Both the position numbers and the translations under genes were made by a program. Shown one piece after another: positions 50,292 to 59,747 of a stretch of DNA of 64,000 bases; position 1 is the stretch's first letter; every line of letters starts with the position of its first letter. A model generated the notes under the pieces. The model was given only the letters and a program-made list of their open reading frames with translations. It was not told the origin of the DNA and searched no databases. The stretch is from Gonocerus acuteangulatus (lineage: Eukaryota > Arthropoda > Insecta > Hemiptera > Coreidae), in the NCBI GenBank assembly GCA_946811695.1, contig OX328126.1:5664962-5728961 (forward strand), written 5' to 3'.

Positions 50292-53200
50292 CTGAAAATA
50301 AGTTATAATATTAATTACTATTTAGATGAATGTCGCTATATGCAGTTATCACAATATACTTGGTCGGTAAATTAAGTAATGAGACTGATTTTTTAATTTT
50401 TTTTTATTCAAATAGAATTACAATTGAATATTGTTCTTTCACTCCTCATAGCAGTGCTGGTACTCCTATATTGGAATAGCCTTCATCTGGTCGGTAACAG
50501 TCTTTCGAGTGTTTTCGACTATCCCAAAATGAGTTCTCTTGAGGCGATTTTTCGTTGAGTGAAGAAACAAAAGTTACAAATACTCAAGTCAGGCGAAAAA
50601 GGAGGCTGAGGAGCCACAGGAATTTTTTTACTGACCAAAATCCTGATAGTTCATCGTTGCTCCAAGTTGATGTCACTCATTTTTAGAATGCAATAGAAAA
50701 AAAAACTGTTTCACCAAAAAGAATTGTTAGGGCCAAGCAAATGACTCAATCGAGTTCAAACCTGTACTGAAGGCATGTCCCCAGGCCGTCATTCCAAGCC
50801 CAACACCTCCAGTGTAACCAGTGTAACCCTTTTCTAGCCTGGATAGGGCTGATGCCTTTTTTTTTTCTAAAGAAAAGCCACCACCCCTAGTGGGAATCGA
50901 ACCCACGACCCTATGGCACGGTGTATTAAGTGCTCACGCCTTAATGCTCACGGCCACCGGGCCTCCCAAATATTATTAAATACAGTTTAAATTAACTCAG
51001 CCGTTAAGAAAACAACTAAATAATAAAAAGTCTGACTCATAGGAACTGTGTCATCTTAGCTCATGTTGATATCATGCATACCTCTGATGTGATTTGGAAA
51101 GGATAGAATAGAAACTCGTCATACTTCCCTTAATTTTTTTTTACAATTTTTTCTGGATTTTCAAAAGTAGACTAATTCAACAATAGAATAAAACAGGAAA
51201 ACGTGATCACCAATCAGACTCACTAATGTTATGTAGTCATTGAACATTCTAGTCACTTTGGTATAGGAGGACCTCCATGGCTTCTGTAAATGTCCTGGGG
51301 ACCAATTATTTCGGCTGTAACATAGTGGCCTGGTCATGCAGAGGAGGAAATCTCGTAGTCTAAGTTGCCTTCTTGTATGTAAACTTAAGCCCACAGCTTT
51401 GAATTAGACACACGAAAGCATGAATAACAGGAGAAGTGTTGTTAAAAACTAAACACTTCAATTGAATTATACCTAATGTTTTCTGGCTATGAGTGTGTCG
51501 ATATGGTGATAACCGACATTTCACCAGACATGCATCAGCTTCCTCAAGGTTTTATTCTAATTAGATACCTAGATGAAACCTCCAGAAAGCCTGGCAAAAC
51601 CTTGGTTATCATCACATGATCACAGTCACATACAGAAAACCTTAAGTAATGTGAGCCGTGAAAGTCTGGGTGAATTAATATATAGGCTGTCCAAAAAGTT
51701 TGTAGAGATTTTTGAAGGAAAGTTTTATCTTTAAATGTTTCATCTTATAATGAGTATAAAGGCTAGTTTTGTTTATATACCTTTAATCCTGAATGTATTA
51801 ACTGTGTTTACATTTGTCTATCAAGGGTCAGTATTTCTAGTTTCTCCTAACCGAACATGAGCAATGATAAAGTCTTTTTATTACATACAATGCTTTTCAT
51901 TATTAAAAGAGGTAAAAATGCAGCCCAAACTGCAATGTTGGTGGGTGGTGTTCAGGTCTGGAGATTTTGATCTATAAGACCATCCATGGGCTGTAAAAAG
52001 TCTGAGTCACATCGAGACTCAAACTTCTAAGGTCTATAGTGAGGATATCACAGCCGTTGTTGCAAACAAATCACGTTTTACTGTCTGTGAGATAGCTCTG
52101 GGATTAAATTATTCCAAATCAACCATGAAAACCTTAATAATTATACTATCATAACAACCAGAGAGTGATTATTAAAAATACAACATAAATTCTTCTTTAT
52201 GTATTATCTTTTTAATGATTAAAAGAATGTTTTTCACTTAACCTTTTCGATGCGACGTGGGCTAGACTCCCTCCACAGGCGGACCAAACACCCTCTCCTA
52301 GGGCGGCGTGGCCGTATGCAACCGAATTTTTTATTCTTTTTTTTTTTACTTAGGCACTCATTACTAATCATCATTTTCATGCTTATCTTACGTGAACGAC
52401 GACGTGTATTACTTGAAACGATTTATTTACTACAATTCAGGTATGCAGGAAACCTACAATAACCATTTAAAACAAAGTTTACTTAATTTTCTTCCATATA
52501 TTTCTTTTTCTACTTCATTCCGAAACCACTGCTTGATTTTAGACGTGATTTTTAAACGTAGCAATGAAAATGTTTTTTATTTATTATTATAGTAAGCTAC
52601 TCCTTTATTTTTTTTTTATTTTTTTTTACGGCGCATCAACAAATCTTGGCTATTAGCGCCGTCTACTCCTTTATTATTTACAGTTTCACTAAAAAATGTC
52701 CTAAGAACATTTTTACCGTGCACACGTCTCACAGACACATGTTACTTATAACATTCAAAATTTGTACGTTAACAGTTAACGGTTAAACAAACAGTTATCC
52801 CCCATTCCTGCAAGAGCACTCTGTACACGCTCACGGCTAAAGAGGGCTCGCAATCAAGAGATTCAGCTGTGGCTAGAATACTCGGGCGTCGCCTCTGAGG
52901 AACATCTTTCTCCGGCGAGTATTTTCGGGCGTCGCATCGAATGGGTTAAATAAGTAATATTAAGAGTTTTTATTTCAAGTGAAAAGAGTTCAGAGATGCA
53001 GTTTCTGTGAATTGGCCTTTTTTAGCGCAAAAAAAATTGTAACCCTTACATTTTCGGGTCCATATGCTTGCAGGAACTTATAGGTTTCCTAACATAGGAA
53101 AATGAATGAACCCATTTTCAAAGTGATATCTGAGACCATTTACGAGAAACTTTGATACAAATACTCAAAGTTTCTCGTAAATGGTTTCAGATATCACTTT

Positions 53201-54503
53201 GAAAATGGGTTTGATGCAAATACTTTGATACAAATACTGAAACTTTGATACAAATACTTTTCCACGGTGCTCATGGCCTTAGTAGTCGATGCACCCAAAA
53301 AAAAATAAATAAAATAAAATAAAATAAAATAAAAAAAAAATAAAAAAAAAACTTTTCCACAATAATTTTTCAGTTTGGGTATTCAGAAACGATTGATTCA
53401 GTTGAAACTTGTACCACATGTTTGAAAATCATCAAAGTTAATTTTTGGTTCTGTTTGGAGTTAAGGAAGTACTACAAATAAAATATTTCTATGAATAAAA
53501 AGTTTTTTGATTTTCGTATATTTTCTAAAAGATCTCGAAAATAGTTGGGAAATTGTGGTAAGTGGAAGGTAACTATTCGAAAGCTTACTACATTCTCTAC
53601 AAAAAAAGTTCTAATGTAATTTTCAATCTCAATCGGGGAAATTTGGGCTTGAAACTTTGAAATTGTTAGTTTTGCTCTTTTGAACGGGTTTTTGTATCTG
53701 TTTACCTAACGATTTAATTGTTGTTGTTTTTTTTTTAAATTGCATTAGCAGTTAAATGAGTATTTTATTAAAACAAGGTAAGAAAATGAGAAACGTATTC
53801 CTCACAGTGTTTCCAAGAGCGAATGTTGAGAAAGAGGATGGAGTAATTCCACTTAGGATACTGTCAGTTTCCTTTTGTGGCGCCTTCAATTTCCTTCTTT
53901 GATTTCATTTTACATTTTTCAAGTAAGATTAAAACTTACAAATAACTTTTTCAATTCCTTTACTAATGGTACTAGAGATATGAATGGAACCGAGCTAAGA
54001 GGACGTAGTTCCTGTGAATCGGATGGTTTGTTATGGCGACCGGATTTATTGTCGGAATAACACGGTTCAAGTTCTTGCATTCCTGCGAGTCGGACTATTT
54101 TTATTTTATGAAACTCATTACCTTGCCAGATTTGACAAATGAATTTATTTCTTTGAGCGCGAAATCTAAAGGAGCGAAAAATCCCCATCGCACTGTCGAC
54201 CCTTTGTTCAATGCACCAGAAAACAAATTACTCTCCAGAAGAGCAGCAGCATTTTTAGCCATTCCTGAAAGCAATAATGAATAAAGGTCATAAAAGTTAG
54301 TAAATGTTAACATATCTACATAATTGTAAACAATATATCTTCAAGTTTGAAATGATGACGTACCTCCAACGATTCCTAAGTCATCAGTATTTCGAAGAAA
54401 TGGTGACTTCAAGGTGATTAGCTTCGAGTTAGACCAATTCTTTAGAAATGGTATATACGTGGAGAAAGTAATGTTACCAGCCGCATCAAGGATAATATCA
54501 TAC
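50184..54503 (-). CDS. RTN4IP1: RTN4IP1-like mitochondrial NADPH oxidoreductase (last three exons)
   Basis: A zinc-lacking medium-chain dehydrogenase/reductase of the quinone oxidoreductase class. The vertebrate protein RTN4IP1 is mitochondrial and acts in coenzyme Q biosynthesis. The three exons give about 130 C-terminal residues: YDIILDAAGNITFSTYIPFL, FLRNTDDLGIVGGM, SKLITLKSPFLR, WGFFAPLDFALKEINSFVKS and GKMKPVIDSTFKYSDIPQAF ending KRVNEGHLRGKIAISHQ. The 'F/YD.ILD..G', 'T..SP.LRN.D.LGI' and 'G.I.PVI..TF...PEAF..V..GH.RGK' words are characteristic of the family. All introns are gt..ag with matching phases. The Rossmann-fold dinucleotide motif and N-terminal import signal would be in exons not seen. 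Convergent with the receptor gene. Confidence 0.88.
50357..50745 (-). pseudogene. Mariner transposase C-terminal remnant
   Basis: On the - strand 50640-50470 reads PVAPQPPFSPDLSICNFCFF, then degenerates with stops. It corresponds to the 'HPPYSPDLAPCDFFLF' segment that holds the third catalytic Asp of mariner transposases. TTGGTCGGTAAATTAAGTAA 'tgagac' at 50358 is a mariner-type terminus. The other end is missing. Confidence 0.7.
50818..50968 (-). mobile_element. SINE, family C
   Basis: On the - strand from 50968: 'gggaggcccggtggccgtgagcattaagg' (A box), 'gtgggttcgattcccactagggg' (B box), 'ggcatcagccctatccaggctagaaaagggttacac'. 3' end shortened. Confidence 0.85.
50969..51476. other. Intron of the RTN4IP1-like gene, nothing recognised
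   Basis: 'aaaaagtctgactcataggaactgtgtcatcttagc' (51028) recurs at about 22045 and 25902, so part is a dispersed repeat of unknown type. Confidence 0.5.
51477..51642. mobile_element. Foldback element, family H (copy 3)
   Basis: 'atgttttctggctatgagtgtgtcgatatggtgataacc' at the left is imperfectly inverted as 'ggttatcatcacatgatcacagtcacatacagaaaacctt' at the right; the core is 'gcttcctcaaggttttattc'. Confidence 0.75.
51681..52147 (+). pseudogene. Mariner element, transposase N-terminal remnant
   Basis: The terminus 'taggctgtccaaaaagttt' is mariner-like. From 51857 the + strand reads MSNDKVFLLHTMLFIIKRGK 'NAAQTAMLVG', then after a frame change FRSGDFDL. and later VCEIALGLNYSKSTMKTL. These follow the N-terminal helix-turn-helix region of mariner transposases (H..H..LF...GKNA..A ... 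FRSGDFDL.D.PR.GRP ... T..E.A..L..S.ST). Stops and frameshifts, no catalytic domain. Confidence 0.75.
52242..52945. mobile_element. piggyBac-type element, type 3, non-autonomous
   Basis: TTAA on both sides (52238-52241, 52946-52949). Ends CCTTTTCGATGCGACG and inverted CGTCGCATCGAATGGG. These are classic piggyBac-family termini (CCC.TTCGATGCGAC). 704 bp without a transposase. It carries a truncated SINE. Confidence 0.9.
52612..52668 (-). mobile_element. SINE 3' module inside the piggyBac-type element
   Basis: On the - strand GACGGCGCTAATAGCCAAGA 'tttgttgatgcgccgt' plus poly-A, equal to the 3' end of the SINE at 7710-7901; the head is missing. Confidence 0.8.
53109..53211. repeat. Long near-perfect hairpin (47-bp arms, 9-bp loop)
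   Basis: Arms 53109-53155 and 53165-53211 are reverse complements with one mismatch. The loop is tacaaatac. The word 'aaactttgatacaaatact' then recurs directly downstream at about 53220-53260. Either strand transcribed would fold into one uninterrupted stem. Confidence 0.95.
53265..53350 (+). mobile_element. SINE 3' module with (AAAAT)n tail
   Basis: 'ggtgctcatggccttagtagtcgatgcaccc' followed by A-rich AAAAT repeats, matching the end of the SINEs at 7710 and 11696. 5' truncated. Confidence 0.75.
53351..54121. other. Intron of the RTN4IP1-like gene, nothing recognised
   Basis: AT-rich; borders the exon donor at 54121. Confidence 0.5.
54122..54264 (-). CDS. RTN4IP1: RTN4IP1-like penultimate exon
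   Basis: On the - strand after 'attgctttcag': MAKNAAALLESNLFSGALNK, then GSTVRWGFFAPLDFALKEIN and SFVKSGK; donor gtaatg. RW.FF.P....L.EI...V..GK matches the end of the catalytic-domain helix region of RTN4IP1. Phase 1 in, 0 out. Confidence 0.92.
54364..54503 (-). CDS. RTN4IP1: RTN4IP1-like antepenultimate exon
   Basis: On the - strand after 'cttttttaag': YDIILDAAGNITFSTYIPFL, then KNWSNSKLITLKSPFLRNTD and DLGIVGG; donor gtacgt. FLK.WS....ITL.SP.LRN.D.LGI is the core of this family. Phase 2 in, 1 out. The preceding exon was not found up to 57048. Confidence 0.92.
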
Positions 54504-55291
54504 CTTAAAAAAGCACATCACATAAATAAAAATAAAAAGTAACAATGAGCAATATTACAAGACTGTGACCCTTTTTTATCGTTAATTTATTATAAAAAGG
54601 GTGGGAGGTGGCCCTATCAAAATTGATACCTGAACCTTTTAAGAAGGAAATCGATTAGGCTTTTGAATGGTCATGTTATACGTAGCAAGATTTATCAACT
54701 CTTATAGAAATATTTAATAAAATACAAAAATAAAAACCCAAAGCTGCTTACGCCTGTTAATATAATAATTTTATTTTTAATACATCCTCTTTTCCATAAG
54801 GAAACAAAGTTTATATAACTTAGTTTGTTTGAATTTGGAAATTTACAAACCATTCTAGCAATTTTGAGCACCCATTAGTTTAGACTAATGGGAATTGTTT
54901 TGTTCTCCTAAGCTGAATTGCCGCCCCTCCCTTGACAAAAATGCTCTTTAAATAAATTCAAGTGGCTTTTTTTGGAATTTCAGATGAGGAATACATGCAA
55001 ATGAAAATATATTTTTACAGAGAACTACTTGATGAATCGAAACTCCATTTGCACGGTTCTTCTCTGTTTTGTTAGTACATTTTAAAAATATAATGTAAAA
55101 TATGGGTAAAGAGGAAAAATTTGCCTTCAAAGGCCTATTTGAGCCCTTAGAAGTGTTATTTTCTCATTTTTGAGGGCACCATTTTATAGATCTCGACGAG
55201 AACTTTAACTTTGCCCCTATGAAAAATGTTGATATCTCAAACCGTTTAGTAGTTATTTCTCTTGTGGCCCACTTATCTGGGCCACCCTGTA
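54504..55291. other. Upstream intron of the RTN4IP1-like gene
   Basis: Mostly unassigned. The part about 55180-55291 ('gatatctcaaaccgtttagtagttatttctcttgtggcccacttatctgggccaccctgtatg') has the look of a common insect dispersed repeat, ending next to the pogo-like element. Confidence 0.45.
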
Positions 55292-56698
55292 TGTAGGGGA
55301 AGGTGTTGTACCTCTCACCATATTGTACCTTTGACCACCGACACTGTGGCGGCATGTAGCAACATTTTATAAATTTTGGTATAATCAGTGTTTAGCTCCT
55401 TCACTAGAGGGCTTGTATAACCTACTTTGGATTATTCAAGTCAAAGAGGATTCTTGCAAAAAATATTTATCCATTTCTATCATAAAAATGTAAGTTATTT
55501 ATTGATGACATTTTGCCTCATCATATTTTTTGTATTATGTCTTTTCAGATGGAAATCATTTGACAAAGTAGCTATTACAATAAGAAACACGGTGTAGCTT
55601 CTGAAATTGATTTATCTTAACCCTAAAATTTTTAGCATGATTTTTAATTTGCACTACCAGGGTGTTGTACCTCTGACCAAGACTAGGTGTTGTTCCTTTG
55701 ACCAGGTCAAAAGGTCAAAGGTACAACACACCTGAGTAATTTTTTCATAATTCAACTTTTATGTTCTTCTGCTACATATTTTTAAAAAGTAATTAATATT
55801 GGTTGCTTCAATTGTCCAAAGAATTTAAAAAATAATAAATGAATAAGTTCAAACTGACTTTATCAATCCTCAGTTCAAACCTATCGCCCCTTATGGTTCC
55901 ACTTGAAGTTGTAAGACCTCATCGAAAAGTGCAGGCACGGAAAATGTCAAATAGGGGCCGAACTAAAGGGAAACCTCGTATCCTGACAGATATTCCTGAA
56001 AAGCTAATTATTGAAGGTGAAAAAAAAAACGAAAGCACCATCCTAAACGTAATACACCACATAAAAATAAACCCCTTCCAAAAAAAAGTGGTAAATAAAA
56101 AGAAAATTATTCTAATAGAGATCTGTGGTATTAAATGACCAATGTCTAAGATCCAATATTTGAAAAAACAACCTTTAAGTGACAAGTTTACGAGAGAAGA
56201 TGAAAATTTGTATGATATTGATGTTGAAGACATTGTGGCTAAACTTCCATACCCTACTATTGCTAGTGTATCTGCTTGACAGTTAAAACATTTATCGATT
56301 GGACTGGATTTTTCAGCATATTAAGCATAACATAATATCAATAATAGCTTTTTTATCGTGCTTACATCCTTGTCCTGTATTTATTAAACTTACAATTAAT
56401 TACAATATTACTGAATACATTTTTTTTCTGCACTGCAGTGTTGTTTTTAGGTGGTCAGAGGTACAACACCCCATGGTCAAAGGTACAACTACATGTTGTA
56501 CCTTTGAACACTCTACGATTATTTATTTAAAAATTAATATAAAATATTAAATATAAAGCTAGAACCTTGAAAAAATTAAATATGATAAGCAATAGAATAC
56601 TAATTACAATGAAATAAAAAAAATGAATTTATCTTTAATATTCAAGCCAAAAAAAAATCAATTGTGCAAAGTGGTCAAAGGCACAACACCTTCCACTC
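55292..56698 (+). mobile_element. Pogo-like DNA element with transposase tail remnant
   Basis: Ends GGGGAAGGTGTTGTACCT (left) and, inverted, GTGGAAGGTGTTGTGCCTTT (right), flanked by TA. The + frame 55839-56138 includes VRPHRKVQARKMSNRGRTKG 'KPRILTDIPEK', which matches the basic C-terminal region after the DDE domain in pogo/Tigger-type transposases (RP..K...RK...RGR.KGK..ILTDTPEK). The catalytic part is deleted. The word GTTGTACCTTTGACC or its inverse recurs at least seven times. Confidence 0.75.
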
Positions 56699-56712
56699 TA
56701 TATATATATACA

Positions 56713-56932
56713 CGAAGTCAAGGGATGGTTAGGATTCGGCTAGGAGAAAAAAAAAAAGTCAGATCTTCTGTCAGAAATCTATATTACACATTTCGGCTGC
56801 ACATTGGCAGCCTTCTTCAGCTAAAAATAAATACACACAAATTAAAGTAAGAATAATCAGCCAGTAATGAGCTCATTAGATCTGACGTTTTTTTTTCTCC
56901 TAGCCGAATCCTAACCATCCCTTGACTTTGTA
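56713..56932. mobile_element. Foldback MITE, family K (intact copy)
   Basis: GTCAAGGGATGGTTAGGATT 'cggctaggagaaaaaaa' and its reverse complement at 56893-56927 form the arms. The inner 'gtcagatct' / 'agatctgac' are also inverted. The centre has 'cggctgcacattggcagccttcttcagc'. Confidence 0.85.
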
Positions 56933-56948
56933 TCACCGCAACGGCTAA

Positions 56949-57829
<881 letters not shown>

Positions 57830-57860
57830 TTTAATAGCGCCCAACGTGGGGCCGAGTGAA
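57830..57860 (+). promoter_or_regulatory. Primer-binding site region
   Basis: TTTAATAGCGCCCAACGTGG 'ggccgag' directly follows the 5' LTR. GCGCCCAACGTGGGGC is the kind of tRNA 3'-end complement used for minus-strand priming. The tRNA species cannot be fixed without a tRNA set. Confidence 0.7.
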
Positions 57861-57914
57861 TTGAAATTAAAAACAGTAAATAAATATTAAAAATAATTTT
57901 TTTTTGTAATAAAA

Positions 57915-59744
57915 ATGTCTGACGTGAATATTGAACAAATTCAAAATAACGGTGAGGAAAATAGTATAGAATCACCGGAATACGTATTTTTTACAACACC
58001 GGGAGAAATAAATATTATAGTCGAAACACGTGAAAACGAATTGCAGGAGGATGATGCAATAGCATTCAGAGAATCGGCGGGTTCCTTAGGAACGGAAATT
58101 CTATCCAATGGCGGGAACCGTACTTCCGAGAGGGATAATGAGATGCATCCTCAAGGCCTAGAACATTTGATGAAGCTATTATTAGAACAAAATAAAGAAC
58201 TGAAGTTCGATTTAAGTAAGAGTATTTGCAATATTAAGCATGAAATAAATCAAAATATGGTTGAGCTAAGTAAAAACAATAAAAAATTGGAAAATAAAAT
58301 TGACGCAAATAGGATCGAATTAAGTAAAAATAATAAAATATTGGAAAATAAAATAGATGCAAATAGAATAGAACAAAATAAAAAATTGGACGATTTATGT
58401 AATGCTTTAAATAACATGGAAATCAAGATAACAAAAGAGACGGATTGTAAATTGCAATCATTAAGAAAGGAAATAGATGAACAAAATTCGGAAATGAAAA
58501 AATCAATAGATATTGTAGATCAAAAACAAAAAATGACTGTAAATGAGATAGTAACAATAAAACAAGATGTTGCTAAATTAGAAGAAATAACAAATGATAA
58601 CAAACAAACATGTGAAACAAACCATAAGAACATGGAAGGGTGTGCAAGATTTTTAAAAGATAGAATGGAAGGAAATACTAACAAAATAGATCAAGTAGAA
58701 CACAAAATAAACCAGTTTAAAGAAACAATAACTAAAGAAATGCAAGAAAAATTAAATTATATCCAATTAAGAGGGCAAAATGGAAATAACAATTTTAATG
58801 ATATTGAAATCAAAATCCTATTTAAAAATTTTGAAGAGCAAGACCCTAATGAGTTTATAGATAAATTAGAGCAAAATTATAAATTGCATGGTCAAGAGTG
58901 GAGTTTATTTTCAGAAAAGTTAATAAATTATTTATCCGGTACTGCTGAATCTTGGTATAAAATAAATAAAAAATCTTTTGACTCATGGACGGATTTTAAG
59001 AAAGCATTTAATAACAGATTTTGTGGAGATAGATACATAGAATATTTAAGTGATTTACTCCAAACAAATTACTCTCACTATATGCATATAACTCCGGAAG
59101 AATATCTTTCAAAATTTGCAACTAAAATTATTACCGCCAAGCTATTGGAAGAAAATTCAGCCACTAGCATTTTAATAAAACACTTTGGGAAAACTGTTAA
59201 AAATGTTTGTTTTAATAAAGGAGTAAAAAACCTAAACGAATTGCTCGAGGTAATACAATATGTTGGTCAAGATACCATTGTAAATGATTTAAAGAGGTCA
59301 GTAAAATTTAATATGAATCATGAAAACTATGTAGAAACTAGACAACGAACTTTTGAAAATTATAATCAACCATATAGAAAAGCATATGATAATCAAACAA
59401 AAACGGAGTATAATAATTTGAATAAAGATCATGGTATAAATCATAATTATAGATTTAAACAAAGACCAAATTATTTCGGAACAAATGATAGAAATCATAA
59501 TAGTCCATATAAAAGATCATATGAAAACTGGAGAAAACCACAATTGTCTGAACCCAATAAAGAAAGAAATGAAATAACCACAAGTCAAAACGGAAATTAT
59601 TTTCAAAATCGTTATAATAGGGAAAGAGAACAAGCTATAAAGGATAGAACAGAAACATGCAACCGAGATTTAAATCAAATTTCTGTAGAAGCCCAAGTTC
59701 ATAGCAATGATCAAAGAAATAAAAATCGAACTGAAGAATTATGA
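57915..59744 (+). CDS. gag: Gag of the Gypsy element
   Basis: 609 codons from ATG to TGA; the structural protein of the particle. The N-terminal 85 residues are acidic. About 85-300 is predicted coiled coil by its heptads and high Lys/Glu/Asn, and includes two tandem 17-residue copies of IELSKNNK.LENKIDANR. About 300-440 is the retrotransposon-gag capsid region (LINYLSGTAESWYKINKKSF, DFKKAFNNRFCG). The last 150 residues are Asn/Arg/Tyr-rich and basic. No CCHC zinc knuckle is present, so RNA binding probably relies on the basic tail. The stop TGA is followed by CTA, and the frame stays open into pol. Confidence 0.92.
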   Translation: MSDVNIEQIQNNGEENSIESPEYVFFTTPGEINIIVETRENELQEDDAIAFRESAGSLGTEILSNGGNRTSERDNEMHPQGLEHLMKLLLEQNKELKFDLSKSICNIKHEINQNMVELSKNNKKLENKIDANRIELSKNNKILENKIDANRIEQNKKLDDLCNALNNMEIKITKETDCKLQSLRKEIDEQNSEMKKSIDIVDQKQKMTVNEIVTIKQDVAKLEEITNDNKQTCETNHKNMEGCARFLKDRMEGNTNKIDQVEHKINQFKETITKEMQEKLNYIQLRGQNGNNNFNDIEIKILFKNFEEQDPNEFIDKLEQNYKLHGQEWSLFSEKLINYLSGTAESWYKINKKSFDSWTDFKKAFNNRFCGDRYIEYLSDLLQTNYSHYMHITPEEYLSKFATKIITAKLLEENSATSILIKHFGKTVKNVCFNKGVKNLNELLEVIQYVGQDTIVNDLKRSVKFNMNHENYVETRQRTFENYNQPYRKAYDNQTKTEYNNLNKDHGINHNYRFKQRPNYFGTNDRNHNSPYKRSYENWRKPQLSEPNKERNEITTSQNGNYFQNRYNREREQAIKDRTETCNRDLNQISVEAQVHSNDQRNKNRTEEL

Positions 59745-59747
59745 CTA
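59742..59747 (+). promoter_or_regulatory. Leaky stop context TGA-CTA between gag and pol
   Basis: Gag ends TTA TGA CTA. The next codons (AAT AAA GAC TCT ACC ...) are open in the same frame straight into protease. UGA followed by CUA is an established readthrough-promoting context, seen in alphaviruses and a few cellular mRNAs. It predicts Gag-Pol by readthrough rather than by frameshift. Confidence 0.75.

Noticed and set aside
55164..55355. - strand frame as a further RTN4IP1 exon
   Set aside because: The translation has no similarity to the family and it overlaps a dispersed repeat and the pogo-like end.
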